NCBI GenBank assembly: GCA_034436155.1
Contig: DAOTVP010000069.1
Coordinates: 3,721-67,720, forward strand
Length of the DNA: 64,000 nucleotides
Direction of reading: 5' to 3'
Source: GCA-2794515 sp034436155
GTDB taxonomy: Bacteria > Chloroflexota > Anaerolineae > Aggregatilineales > Phototrophicaceae
Made by a program: the position numbers and the translations under genes. Shown here one piece after another: positions 45,490 through 55,006 of this stretch (positions are counted from its first letter, which is position 1; every line of letters begins with the position of its first letter). The notes beneath the pieces are model-generated. The model was given only the letters and a program-made list of their open reading frames with translations, had not been told where the DNA came from and did not search any database.

Positions 45490-48090
45490 CTAGGGGATAT
45501 ATACGCATCTAAAGCCCAAATTATCGGCATTCTGATTGGTATTCAGCGTCCCGCGTTGCTCGAAGCGCCGATTCCCCTCGACACCGCCGCGTGTGACCAT
45601 GCTAATCACCGTCCCCTGAATGATGCCCGTCATATCTTCACGACCATCATCGGCATTATAGGGGGCAAAATCGTAACCTTGTGCGATGGTGGCTAACCAT
45701 TCACGCGCATCTGCGCCAAAATTGGGGTTATTTTGGGCGATGAACAACCATTCGCGCTCGGTCAATAAACGACCACCGCGTGCGGTACAATAATTTTGTG
45801 CCATAAACCATGTCACACCAACAACAGGCTCGTTGGCGCGTTCACCTGTGGGGTCATATAAAGTCGTCAAGACAGGGCGCAAACATGCCCCGCCATTCAC
45901 GCATTGGGCATATTGAGCGTTGGTGATGAGGTCAACATCCACTTGAATCGGCGTAGGCAAGCATTGTTCAACATCCCCGACCACGAAACATTCCATCGGC
46001 ACGAATAACAGACGCAATGCCACACGAGGCGGTGCCCATCCGCGCACGGTGGTTGTCGTTTCGCTGATGCTCCACGAATCGGGTGTCGGTGTGGGGGTGA
46101 TGGTCGGCGTATTGGTCGGAAGCGTGTCGATATAGGCTTGGGTGATGGTGGCGACAATATTCGTCTCATTGGGTGTGATGGTGGGTGTCGGTGATGGCGT
46201 ATAGGTCGGCGTGAAGGTCTCTGTTGCCGTTGGTGATGCCGTTGGCGTGAAGGTGCGCGTGGGCTTCGGCGTATATGAGGCGGTGGGTGTTAATGTCGCA
46301 ATGGCGGTTGCCGTTGGTGTCGAGGTCGGTGTTTCGATTGGGATATTCGCCGTTGCGGTTTGGTCAATGGCGATTTGTTCGGCAGTGGCGCTGGCAATCG
46401 CGTCTAATGTGGCGGTCAGGTTGGCATCGAGTGTCGCCTGAACAATCGCCTCAAGCGTTTGTTGTTGAGCAACATCGGAAATTTCGGTCTCTTCTGGTGT
46501 GATTTCAACTGTGTTGATATTGCTGGGGCGGTCTGGTGTTTCTTCTGCGGTCACATCGACCACACTCGTCATATCAGGGGTTGGTTGTGATGCTTGTGCT
46601 ATGGCGGTTTGTGTGCCGAATAATTGCATCGCAAATTCGTTGAGGGTCGCGGTTGGCAATACGATAGTCGTTTCGATGACCTCTGGCGTTGGTTCTTCGG
46701 TCATTGTTGGCTCTTCAGTGATGATGATTTCTTCAGTCGCGGTGATTTCTTCGGTCGCGGTTTCAATCGGGGCGGGATTGGTCAACGCCTGTGCAGTTTG
46801 GGTAGCTTGGTTGAACAAATCAATCACCGCTTGGCTGAGTGTTGCGGTTGGCGGTATGGTTGAGGTGGGCGTGAATTCATCAGTGATGACGGCAACCACA
46901 TTGGGCGTATTCGTTGGGTTATCGGCGATGGTTGACTGTGTTTCATCTCCGCTTCCGCCAGATAAGAGCAATATCAAGCCCGCGATGACCAATAGGGTCA
47001 AGATGACGGCAACGGCGATAAGTGGGGCGCGACTCGCCGATTGGGGTTGTGGCATACCATACCCGCCCTGCGAGCCGATGCCCCCGCGTGACCCCATGCC
47101 ACCTTGCGATCCCATGCCAAAACCTGCTTTAGAACGGTTGCTGATGGCGACAATTCGGCTGGCTAACCCGCCCGATGACTCGGATGGTTTATCCATCATT
47201 CTTTCGGGCAATTTGAAAGTGAAAAAATTCGTATTCGGTCCGGGGTTATTTCTGACGGCATCAGAAAATGCACGGGCAAAATCGGTCATGGTCGGGTAGC
47301 GGTCTTGCGGGCGTTTGGCTAAGGCACGATGCAAGACCAACGTCAATTGGGGCGGTAAATCATATCGCAAACTCTCGATAGGAGGCGGTAATTCATTGAG
47401 GTGCTTATACATCAAATTGAGATTGGGTTCTTTGCCTTCATCCACCTCATACGGATGCCGTCCAGTGAGCATTTCATATGCCAATACCGCCATTGCATAT
47501 TGGTCGACTTGTTTGGTCAATTCACCCGGTCCCCACATTTCGGGTGCCATATAATACGGCGTGCCAACGGTCATCCCCGCCAGGGTTAACTCTTGCCCAC
47601 CGACATTGAGCCGTGCGATGCCAAAATCGACCAAATAGGGAAAGCCATGAATATCGAACATGACATTGCCCGGTTTAATATCGCGGTGAATCACCCCTTG
47701 TTGATGGGCATAATCAATCGCGCTGGCGAGTTTTTCGATCAATTGCGCCGCTTCTCCTGCCGATGCCAACGGCAAACCGGTTGTGCGGGCATGAAAAATG
47801 CGTTCCGAGAGCGTCCCACCTGTGAGATATTGCATCACCACGAAGGGGATATTATTTTCGATACCATAATCATAAATTTTGATGATGTTGGGATGATCAA
47901 GCGTAGCGGTGATAGCCACTTCTTGATTAAACCGCCGTAACGCCTCATCGCTGACAAATTTCATCAATTTGATAGCCACTTGGCGTTGCAAATTTTCTTG
48001 ATTGCCCAAATACACCTCACCCATCGCGCCTTTGCCGATGAGACGCTCTAGGGTATATTGTCCGAGTTGTCTTCCATACGGATTTTGCAT
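45490..48090 (-). CDS. transmembrane Ser/Thr protein kinase with FGE-like outer domain
   Basis: The 866-residue protein has a PknB-type kinase domain (about 10-275: GKGAMGEVYLG, Lys41, HRDIKPGN at 135-142, DFG at 155-157), a Gly/Met-rich juxtamembrane stretch, one membrane helix (about 353-377), a long Thr/Pro-rich linker and a C-terminal domain of the formylglycine-generating-enzyme/sulfatase-modifying class (about 685-866: RLLFVPMECFVVG, NAQYAQCVNGGACLR, VVGVTWFMAQNYCTARGGRLLTEREW, GFRCVYIP). The kinase is cytosolic; the FGE-like domain is outside. The usual active-site cysteine region (RGGSW...CR) is replaced by RGGVEGNRRF, so this is more likely a binding domain than an enzyme. It is divergent from the FHA and PP2C genes. 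Confidence 0.9.
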   Translation of the reverse strand: MQNPYGRQLGQYTLERLIGKGAMGEVYLGNQENLQRQVAIKLMKFVSDEALRRFNQEVAITATLDHPNIIKIYDYGIENNIPFVVMQYLTGGTLSERIFHARTTGLPLASAGEAAQLIEKLASAIDYAHQQGVIHRDIKPGNVMFDIHGFPYLVDFGIARLNVGGQELTLAGMTVGTPYYMAPEMWGPGELTKQVDQYAMAVLAYEMLTGRHPYEVDEGKEPNLNLMYKHLNELPPPIESLRYDLPPQLTLVLHRALAKRPQDRYPTMTDFARAFSDAVRNNPGPNTNFFTFKLPERMMDKPSESSGGLASRIVAISNRSKAGFGMGSQGGMGSRGGIGSQGGYGMPQPQSASRAPLIAVAVILTLLVIAGLILLLSGGSGDETQSTIADNPTNTPNVVAVITDEFTPTSTIPPTATLSQAVIDLFNQATQTAQALTNPAPIETATEEITATEEIIITEEPTMTEEPTPEVIETTIVLPTATLNEFAMQLFGTQTAIAQASQPTPDMTSVVDVTAEETPDRPSNINTVEITPEETEISDVAQQQTLEAIVQATLDANLTATLDAIASATAEQIAIDQTATANIPIETPTSTPTATAIATLTPTASYTPKPTRTFTPTASPTATETFTPTYTPSPTPTITPNETNIVATITQAYIDTLPTNTPTITPTPTPDSWSISETTTTVRGWAPPRVALRLLFVPMECFVVGDVEQCLPTPIQVDVDLITNAQYAQCVNGGACLRPVLTTLYDPTGERANEPVVGVTWFMAQNYCTARGGRLLTEREWLFIAQNNPNFGADAREWLATIAQGYDFAPYNADDGREDMTGIIQGTVISMVTRGGVEGNRRFEQRGTLNTNQNADNLGFRCVYIP

Positions 48091-48125
48091 CGTATTTATT
48101 ATCCTACACAGTTAGAACCTACTCT

Positions 48126-48153
48126 ATAATAATGCGCTTGCGCCAAAATGCAA
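48126..48153 (-). promoter_or_regulatory. probable promoter of the kinase gene
   Basis: On the minus strand TTGCAT (48153-48148) and TATTAT (48131-48126) are 16 bases apart, about 35 bases upstream of the kinase ATG. It lies in the divergent space shared with the VWA/FHA gene. Confidence 0.4.
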
Positions 48154-48283
48154 ATTTTGGTGATAGACTTGTTTCAACATTACAAAATTGGGGTAAAAAA
48201 TTGCGCGTTTTACAGAGTTGGGTTAAACTCTGATTAGTTCTTACATTTGTTTGTTGTCTTGAAGCATAGCGAGGATTATACCC

Positions 48284-51200
48284 TTGAGACAAAAAATTCG
48301 TGTCCTCAGTTTGCTTTTGGTCATGTTGTTAGTCCCACTCATGACCTACGCGCAAAACAATAACCCACCCGCGCAATTGCTCATTAACTACCCCGAAGTT
48401 GGAATTGGCACGGGCGATAGAACGGCGTTGGGATTATATTTTACCATCTTAGATCGTAACGGTGTGGCTGTGGGCAGTGGTGGTAGTGCCAGCAATGCCA
48501 GCATTGTCATGGATACTGGCACACGCTATGATGCCCAAGTGAGCCAACCCAACACCCCTCTGCATATTTCGCTGGTGTTGGATATTAGCGGTAGCATGGG
48601 ACCGTTCGCCAACGATATGAAAACGGCGGCGATTCAAGCCATCGAAGCCGCGCCACAAGGCACATTGTTTCAGGTGATTGCGTTTAATCGGCAAATTAAC
48701 CTGTTACAAGATTTCACGTCTGAACGCACGGCGGTGATTAACGCCATCGCCAGCGCCAACCCGCCACCACCATCCGATCCCAATGCGGGGACGTGTTTGT
48801 ATGATGCGACCATTCAAGCCCTGGCGGAGATAGATAGCATCCCGCTCCCCAATCGGCGCACCATTGTGTTATTCACCGATGGACGTGATGAACTGACAAC
48901 CGGTCGTGGCGACAAGTGTAGCCGTGCCTCGTTAGAAGACATCTTAAATCGTGCGACTCGGTTAGACGATCGCATCGCCATCAACACCATCGGCTTGGGG
49001 ATTAACATCAATGCCGATGAATTGCGCGACATCGCTCGCCAGACAGGAGGCATTTCGGTTGTCGGTGAACAGGCACGGCTTGGCGAATTATTCGGGCAAA
49101 TCATCAACGGGTTAGCCAGTCAACAAGTCGCTCGTGCCGAAATTTGTGAACCAGCAGGTGCGCGGAGCGCCACGCTCACGGTACAAGTCGGCGGGGGATT
49201 GCTCACCTCATCTATCACCTTTCAAAATCCGCGTAGTTGCGTCATCGCCACGCAAGTGCCTGTGGCGTTGATTATTCGCGGTGTGCGGTTTGATGATAAA
49301 AACGAAAAAATCTCGTTCATCGTTGAAGGGCAAGGCTTGAGCCAAATTGCTCAATATAGCTTCGAGATTTACGACCGCAACGGCAACCTTGTCGGACGGT
49401 TTGACCAGCCCAATCCAGATGTTGAGTTCGATTCGTTCAACATCCCCGATGGGCAAATCGAAATCAAGTTGGTGGCATTCGATTCTAATCGATTGATTTT
49501 GGCGCAGATTGACCAAGAAGTCACCATCACCCGCCCAACCGCCATCCCCACCGAGACACCAACGCAAACACCACCGCCAACCATCACACCGACCCCGCCG
49601 TTGGTGAGCGCAATAATTACAGGCATCGAATATATCGCCGATAGTGATAGTGTGAATGTGAATTTGCTCATCTCGACACCCGACCAAATTTCGCGCATTG
49701 AGTTGGATGTGGTGGACAGAAACGGCATCCTCGCCTTTTCGTTGCGCCCGCCCATCGAAGAGGTGGTGAATAACAATCTGGTCAATTTCAATATTGCCAA
49801 CCTCATCCCACAAGCCCAATATACCGTACAAGTGCGGACATTCAACCAACAAGGGCAGTTGGTCAGCACCAGCGACCAAAATTTCACCAATCCTAAAGTG
49901 ATTACCCCCACACCATCGCCCACCGCCACGCCGCAAGTCAGCGCATCGGTCGATACCATTGTGCCAGACCTCGATAATAACCGTGTGGTGTTGCAATTGG
50001 CGGTACAAAGTCCAGATAGTATCGGCGAAATCACGATAGATATTTTAGATAGAAATAACACGCTGGTACGATCTGGTATTTCGCTCACCGAAGGCGAAAC
50101 CGAAGCGGTTGTTGATTTAACAGGCTTAGAACCCGAAGGCGAATATCGGATTCGGGTGGTCACACGCGATAACGCAGGCATTGTGTTGAGCCGAGAAACA
50201 ACCGAATTTACCAACCCGATTCGGCGTATCCTCACACCCACACCCAGCCCAACGCCTGCGGTGGCGGCATTGATTGATAACATCCGCCAAGATGAACGCC
50301 AAGAAAATTTCATCATTGATTTACGGATCGAAAATTCATCGTTCATCAATCGTTATCGGCTCGATATTGTCGATGATGATCAAGGGAATTTGGTCAGTTC
50401 AACGGCATATACCCCTGAAGAGGTGGTGAATAATCAGATTGTTGTGCCGATACCGGGCTTGCCCGAAGGCAAATATCGCCTTCGCTTGGTCTCTGAAGAT
50501 GCCGAGGGGCGAATCCTCTCAGAAAATATCGCCACTATTGGCTATACACCAAATACGCCTACCCCTACCCCTACCCCACCGGGCTTCACTGAACAATTAG
50601 GGCGTGTGATGCGCGAACAACCAATTGTGGCGGTGATTATTGTGGTCATCGTGTTGTTGCTCATCTTCCTGTTGTTCTGGCTTGTTCGAGCGGCACGCAA
50701 ACGCGAAAAAGAGCTCAAGCAACCCTCATTACCCAACATGACGGGCGCGATTTCGATTAACGAATTGCGTCAGGGGTTGCAAAATATGGGTTATCAACAA
50801 CCGCCACCGCCATATGGTGGCGAGCAAGGCGCACAAGAGTTTGACTATGGCGAGCAACCCACCAGTAGCTTCTATAACTATGGAGATGCGACCAATAGGG
50901 GTGGCGACATCAACGCGACCAATGTCCAAATTGTGCCGCCAACATCAGGTCTGGCAGAAGAAGCAACGAATGTATTCTTACCCGCCACGCTCAACATCAT
51001 TGATTCGCTCGATGCCACCATGATTGGTAAAAAGATCGTGATCAACCGTCCGTTGTTCTTGATTGGGCGGGTAGGTAAGCGCCAAAATGACCTGAATATC
51101 GAGGGCGATAAAAATATCTCGCGGGAACACGCCGACATCATCTTTGATGGTGGCGCATATTACATCGAGAGCAAACCGAATACGCATGGTGTGCGCGTCA

Positions 51201-51328
51201 ATGATGAAAAAATCGAAGGACGCTATCCGCTCGGCACACGGGCGATCATCAAACTCGGCGAGACAACGGTTATCGAATTCATCATGACCACCCCAACCAG
51301 CAAGACTGCATCTTTTGACGAATTTTAG
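48284..51328 (+). CDS. VWA domain / transmembrane / FHA domain protein
   Basis: The 1014-residue protein has a signal peptide (1-24), a von Willebrand A domain (about 90-290) with an intact MIDAS start DISGS (100-104), three fibronectin-like repeats (about 440-760) separated by TPTPSPTP linkers, one membrane helix (about 780-805) and a C-terminal FHA domain (about 920-1000: FLIGRVGKRQNDL, NISREHADI, NTHGVRVND). The VWA part would bind ligand outside; the FHA part reads phosphothreonine inside. It is thus a natural partner for the divergent kinase and the downstream PP2C phosphatase. Start is TTG 48284 with GAGGA eight bases upstream. The PP2C gene follows after 65 bases. Confidence 0.92.
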   Translation: MRQKIRVLSLLLVMLLVPLMTYAQNNNPPAQLLINYPEVGIGTGDRTALGLYFTILDRNGVAVGSGGSASNASIVMDTGTRYDAQVSQPNTPLHISLVLDISGSMGPFANDMKTAAIQAIEAAPQGTLFQVIAFNRQINLLQDFTSERTAVINAIASANPPPPSDPNAGTCLYDATIQALAEIDSIPLPNRRTIVLFTDGRDELTTGRGDKCSRASLEDILNRATRLDDRIAINTIGLGININADELRDIARQTGGISVVGEQARLGELFGQIINGLASQQVARAEICEPAGARSATLTVQVGGGLLTSSITFQNPRSCVIATQVPVALIIRGVRFDDKNEKISFIVEGQGLSQIAQYSFEIYDRNGNLVGRFDQPNPDVEFDSFNIPDGQIEIKLVAFDSNRLILAQIDQEVTITRPTAIPTETPTQTPPPTITPTPPLVSAIITGIEYIADSDSVNVNLLISTPDQISRIELDVVDRNGILAFSLRPPIEEVVNNNLVNFNIANLIPQAQYTVQVRTFNQQGQLVSTSDQNFTNPKVITPTPSPTATPQVSASVDTIVPDLDNNRVVLQLAVQSPDSIGEITIDILDRNNTLVRSGISLTEGETEAVVDLTGLEPEGEYRIRVVTRDNAGIVLSRETTEFTNPIRRILTPTPSPTPAVAALIDNIRQDERQENFIIDLRIENSSFINRYRLDIVDDDQGNLVSSTAYTPEEVVNNQIVVPIPGLPEGKYRLRLVSEDAEGRILSENIATIGYTPNTPTPTPTPPGFTEQLGRVMREQPIVAVIIVVIVLLLIFLLFWLVRAARKREKELKQPSLPNMTGAISINELRQGLQNMGYQQPPPPYGGEQGAQEFDYGEQPTSSFYNYGDATNRGGDINATNVQIVPPTSGLAEEATNVFLPATLNIIDSLDATMIGKKIVINRPLFLIGRVGKRQNDLNIEGDKNISREHADIIFDGGAYYIESKPNTHGVRVNDEKIEGRYPLGTRAIIKLGETTVIEFIMTTPTSKTASFDEF

Positions 51329-51393
51329 TTGATAACGGGTGGGTCAATATTGACCCGCCTGTCTATCTTATGTGTCTATGTGAGTAAACCATT

Positions 51394-53700
51394 ATGGCAG
51401 ATTTCTCGAAGAACCTCGAAGCCTTTGGCTTAACTGATGTTGGACGTAAACGCAAACGCAATGAAGATTTCTTTCGCTATGTTATCCCGACACCGCACTC
51501 ACCAGAAGAGCGTCTCGGCGCGTTTTTTGTGGTCGCCGATGGCATTGGCGGGATGGGCTTTGGAGAAGAAGCCAGCGCAATCGCCACCAATACCCTACTT
51601 GCGGCGTATTATGACCCGCAAAATCCAGACCCCGACCCCATGAATCGGTTAAAAGTTGTGATGCAATTGGCAAACAACGCCGTCATCAACAAGGCTGGCG
51701 AGTTGGGGCGCACGCTCATCGGCACAACCGCGGCGGGCATTATTGTGCATCCACGCGAGGTGGTGTTATTTAACGTGGGTGATGCACGGGTGTATCGGAT
51801 TCGCGGGAAAACCATAGAGCGCATCAGCAAAGACCAAAGTGTTCTCGAAGAACAACTCACCCACGGTCTCATCACCGAAGAAGAGGCGGCACAAGGTCGC
51901 AATATGAATGTGACCGCCTTCATCGGGCAACCGGGCGGTGTCAAGCCTGTTTATAATCGGTTTATACCGCAAGCGGATGATATTTTCTTGATTTGCTCCG
52001 ATGGACTTTGGGATTTGGTCAAAGAAAATGAATTGGTGCAAATTATTAGCAAAAATCCGCCCCAAAGCGCCATGCAACAATTGGTGGCGATGGTGCTTGA
52101 CCGCGGCGCACCTGATAATGTCACGGGGATTATCATACGTCTTTCGCCATTCAAGAAAAAAATGAATCCGCTCGTCCCGATTTTAGCGGCATTAGCCTTA
52201 ATGATAGGCATTGCGCTAGGGGTCATCTTGATTAGCGGGGGTAATAATAACATCGCCCTCAGTGATAACACACCAAGCGTTGGGGCAACCGAAGAATCTT
52301 CTAATGTAACCATCCTCACATCTGAGGTCATCGAAATCACGCCAGAGATAACCGATGCAACGGCAGATGTGACACAAGCACCTGTCGATACAATTGCCTC
52401 TGTTGATGTCACCGATGAACCTGTCGATGTGACAAGTGAGCCGATTGATGTTGTCGCGGTGGATACAACACCCGATGTGACTGATGCTCCAGCCGAAGAC
52501 ACACCCGATAGCATCACCAGCGTTGCGACCAATAGCAACACGGTTGTGATCATCGTCACGGCAACCCCTACATCCTCTTACACGCCCTCACCGACACCCG
52601 AACCGACTCGTACACCAACGCCAACGGCGACTATCACCCCATCTGCCACCGAGACGGCAACCGCAACATTCACCGCATCGCCAACGGCGACCAATAGCGC
52701 CACACCAACATCCGAACCTACGCTAACGCCGACCGTGACCAACACGCCAGAACCACCAACAGCGACACTCGACACCGAATCGCTGACACTCCTCGCGCCA
52801 TTCACGGCAACAGCACGGGCTAATTTGCCACCTGCGAGCCAAATCGCGTTAAGTGTCCAGGAGACACAAGCCGCCATAGATATTCAAAATACCCAAACGC
52901 AAGTGGCATTTGATGCCACATTAACGGTGGTATTCACGCAGACCGTTGGAGCGCAAACACTCCAAGCGGTGCAAACACAAGTCATCGGCACTGCCACAGC
53001 CCGCGCCGAAATGCCCGCAGAATATACGCCCGATGCCGAAATTACCCCACCTGTCATCGAAAATGTGATGGTCGTGGTTACAGATGATTCACGCCTATAT
53101 AAATTGCCCAATACACAATCTGAATTGCTCGTGCCGTTACTATTTGGCGATGAGCTGACCCTTTTTGGCATCGATCCAACAGGCACTTGGTTTTATGTCG
53201 AAATCCGTGACCAAATTCGAGGCTGGGTGCCACGCTTCCCGAATAATCAACTAGAGGCATATGTATCTGGGACACTGGTCGAAAATCTGCCCCTACTTGA
53301 CCCCGATAATCCATCTGCACCAAGTGATGAATTATTCGGTGTGCATTTAATCGTCACCAACGATGTGCCGATAAATGTGCGCGAATATGCGTACTTTGAT
53401 GAACGCGCCAACGTATTCGCAGGCTTACCACCGTATTCTGTCGCACGAATTGATGCGACTAATCCAAGCCAAACATGGCTACGGGTGAGTTTTATCGGTC
53501 GTAGTAATCGCACGGTACGCGGGTGGGTATCGGCAGCCTTGATAACGGATGAAAGTATCGTGGTGATAGGTGATTTAGATAGTGTCATCAAAATCACGCC
53601 GTTACCGTTGCCAGAGCCAGAAGGGACAGATGAAGCGCCTGACGAAACATCTCCAACACCAACCGATGAGGCAACGGTAACAGAAGTCCCAACACCATAA
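51394..53700 (+). CDS. transmembrane PP2C phosphatase with two SH3b domains
   Basis: The 768-residue protein has a PP2C domain (about 5-250: GLTDVGRKRKRNEDFF, FFVVADGIGGMG, LFNVGDARVYRI, ICSDGLWDLV, GAPDNVTGIIIRL), which carries the metal-binding aspartates, one membrane helix (about 259-283), a long Thr/Pro-rich linker and two SH3b-like domains (about 555-620 and 655-720; WFYVEIRDQIRGWVPRF and TWLRVSFIGRS...RGWVS). The phosphatase is cytosolic and should reverse the neighbouring kinase; SH3b domains bind cell-wall peptides in known cases. It lies 65 bases after the VWA/FHA gene and is followed by a terminator-like hairpin. Confidence 0.92.
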   Translation: MADFSKNLEAFGLTDVGRKRKRNEDFFRYVIPTPHSPEERLGAFFVVADGIGGMGFGEEASAIATNTLLAAYYDPQNPDPDPMNRLKVVMQLANNAVINKAGELGRTLIGTTAAGIIVHPREVVLFNVGDARVYRIRGKTIERISKDQSVLEEQLTHGLITEEEAAQGRNMNVTAFIGQPGGVKPVYNRFIPQADDIFLICSDGLWDLVKENELVQIISKNPPQSAMQQLVAMVLDRGAPDNVTGIIIRLSPFKKKMNPLVPILAALALMIGIALGVILISGGNNNIALSDNTPSVGATEESSNVTILTSEVIEITPEITDATADVTQAPVDTIASVDVTDEPVDVTSEPIDVVAVDTTPDVTDAPAEDTPDSITSVATNSNTVVIIVTATPTSSYTPSPTPEPTRTPTPTATITPSATETATATFTASPTATNSATPTSEPTLTPTVTNTPEPPTATLDTESLTLLAPFTATARANLPPASQIALSVQETQAAIDIQNTQTQVAFDATLTVVFTQTVGAQTLQAVQTQVIGTATARAEMPAEYTPDAEITPPVIENVMVVVTDDSRLYKLPNTQSELLVPLLFGDELTLFGIDPTGTWFYVEIRDQIRGWVPRFPNNQLEAYVSGTLVENLPLLDPDNPSAPSDELFGVHLIVTNDVPINVREYAYFDERANVFAGLPPYSVARIDATNPSQTWLRVSFIGRSNRTVRGWVSAALITDESIVVIGDLDSVIKITPLPLPEPEGTDEAPDETSPTPTDEATVTEVPTP

Positions 53701-53727
53701 AAATTCGCTATTGTCAAATAAATTTCG

Positions 53728-53763
53728 TAGTGGCATGATATATCTTGCCACTATACTTTTTTC
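53728..53763 (+). terminator. probable terminator after the PP2C gene
   Basis: TAGTGGCA (53728-53735) and TGCCACTA (53746-53753) form an 8-bp stem followed by a T-rich run. It separates the phosphatase transcript from the WXG100 genes. Confidence 0.6.
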
Positions 53764-53866
53764 ATAAAAATTGAATTTTGTCACTCATTTTATAAGAGAA
53801 TTATTACCTTCCACATGACGAATATAACGAAATATTAAAATTTGGGGAGAAAATATTCCTATTGTC

Positions 53867-53896
53867 TTGACACGAAATGGCTTTTGGGCGTATCGT
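53867..53896 (+). promoter_or_regulatory. promoter of the WXG100 gene cluster
   Basis: A consensus TTGACA at 53867-53872 is followed, after 18 bases, by TATCGT at 53891-53896. The leader to ATG 53957 would be about 55 bases and ends in AAAGGAG, seven bases before the start. Confidence 0.6.
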
Positions 53897-53956
53897 AATA
53901 ATAGTTAAGGTAGTCGTTCTCACCAAACATTAAATATTGTTCAAAGGAGTCATTTC

Positions 53957-54256
53957 ATGTCTGATAGAATCGAAGCAGATTATCAAGAATTGCAAAAACT
54001 CAGCAATATGATGAATCAACGCGCTGATACGATTCAACAGCAATTTCAAATGTTGAAAGCCAAGACGGGCGAGCTTCTCAATGGCAATTGGGAAGGTCGT
54101 GGCGCAGATAAATTCCAAGCTGAGATGGAAGGCGAAGTTTTCCCCGCCTTACAAAAATTGCAACGCGCACTAGAAGCCTGTTCCAATGTATTGGGGCAAG
54201 TCGCCAACACCTTCAGACAATCTGAAGAACAAGCCAGCAACCTGTTCAAAGGTTAA
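53957..54256 (+). CDS. WXG100-family protein 1
   Basis: The 99-residue protein is all-helical with a central turn LLNGNWEGRGADKF holding the Trp-x-Gly motif (Trp45-Glu-Gly47), the hallmark of ESAT-6/EsxA-like proteins. Such proteins form helical-hairpin dimers and are usually exported by type VII secretion. An excellent AAAGGAG ribosome binding site and a consensus -35 suggest strong expression. First of four similar-sized genes. Confidence 0.9.
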   Translation: MSDRIEADYQELQKLSNMMNQRADTIQQQFQMLKAKTGELLNGNWEGRGADKFQAEMEGEVFPALQKLQRALEACSNVLGQVANTFRQSEEQASNLFKG

Positions 54257-54307
54257 TCATTTCATTCATCCAATTTATTTTAACATGTCTGTAGGAGGAC
54301 ATAACTC

Positions 54308-54607
54308 ATGGCTGATTTAATTCAAATGAATTACGGCATGATGCAAGAGATGAGCCAAAAATGCAAAGAAACGGCTCAATTGCTCGCCGAGACAATGCGC
54401 GAAATTAACCAAATCGCAGAACAACTTGATGGTGGTGTATTGGTGGGGCGTGCAGGCAATGCGTTGTCGAATGGTTTGCGTGGTCGTCTCAATCCTAGCA
54501 TCAACCGCTTGCAAGATAAATTTAATGAAATCGCGCAAGACCTGATTGGCGCGATGAGCGACCTGCGCTCTAGCGACAGCAAATCTAGCAAATACTTTAG
54601 TGGTTGA
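54308..54607 (+). CDS. WXG100-family protein 2, Trp replaced
   Basis: The 99-residue helical protein is similar in size and pattern to its upstream neighbour, but the turn reads LDGGVLVGRAGNAL: a Leu takes the place of Trp in the WXG motif. Helix 1 is rich in Met and Gln (MMQEMSQKCKETAQ). It probably pairs with one of the other three members. AGGAGG lies upstream of ATG 54308, and the gap to gene 1 is 51 bases. Confidence 0.82.
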   Translation: MADLIQMNYGMMQEMSQKCKETAQLLAETMREINQIAEQLDGGVLVGRAGNALSNGLRGRLNPSINRLQDKFNEIAQDLIGAMSDLRSSDSKSSKYFSG

Positions 54608-54635
54608 TAGATAGGTCTTTAGGAGGAAATCACAC

Positions 54636-54965
54636 ATGGTACTCGGAATTATCTTAAAATTTGCACGCGCCGCCGTTGAAGGCGTGATGAATCAAATCGC
54701 GCAACAAATCAACGTCATCCAAGACCAAGTCTTACAGGTCATCATGAGCCAACTCAATCCCCTGCGCGATGCGTGGAAGGGGCAAGGGGCAAATCGCTTC
54801 TTCGAGGAAATGGAAACCCTTGTCATCCCCAACATCCAAAAGATGATGCAATATGGACAAGACTACACCGGCAACATCCGCAAAGCGATGGACTTGATTG
54901 AACAAGCCGACAACCGTGCGATGAGCATTGTCAACGGCATTTTAGACGACTTCAATATTTTCTAG
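54636..54965 (+). CDS. WXG100-family protein 3
   Basis: The 109-residue protein has the motif LRDAWKGQGANRFFEEME, a canonical Trp-Lys-Gly turn between two amphipathic helices. A more hydrophobic N-terminal helix (MVLGIILKFARAAVEGV) precedes it and distinguishes this member. AGGAGG lies about nine bases before ATG 54636. The gap to gene 2 is 28 bases. Confidence 0.9.
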   Translation: MVLGIILKFARAAVEGVMNQIAQQINVIQDQVLQVIMSQLNPLRDAWKGQGANRFFEEMETLVIPNIQKMMQYGQDYTGNIRKAMDLIEQADNRAMSIVNGILDDFNIF

Positions 54966-55006
54966 TTAGCCTCTTGATGAGATTGTAGAGATAAGGAGAA
55001 CAACAC

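Noticed and set aside
46499..47299. Long plus-strand open frame opposite the kinase gene
   Set aside because: It is the antisense of the Thr/Pro linker and reads as Val/Ser/Gly-rich low-complexity protein. The same effect gives open frames opposite the VWA/FHA, PP2C and C11 protease genes.
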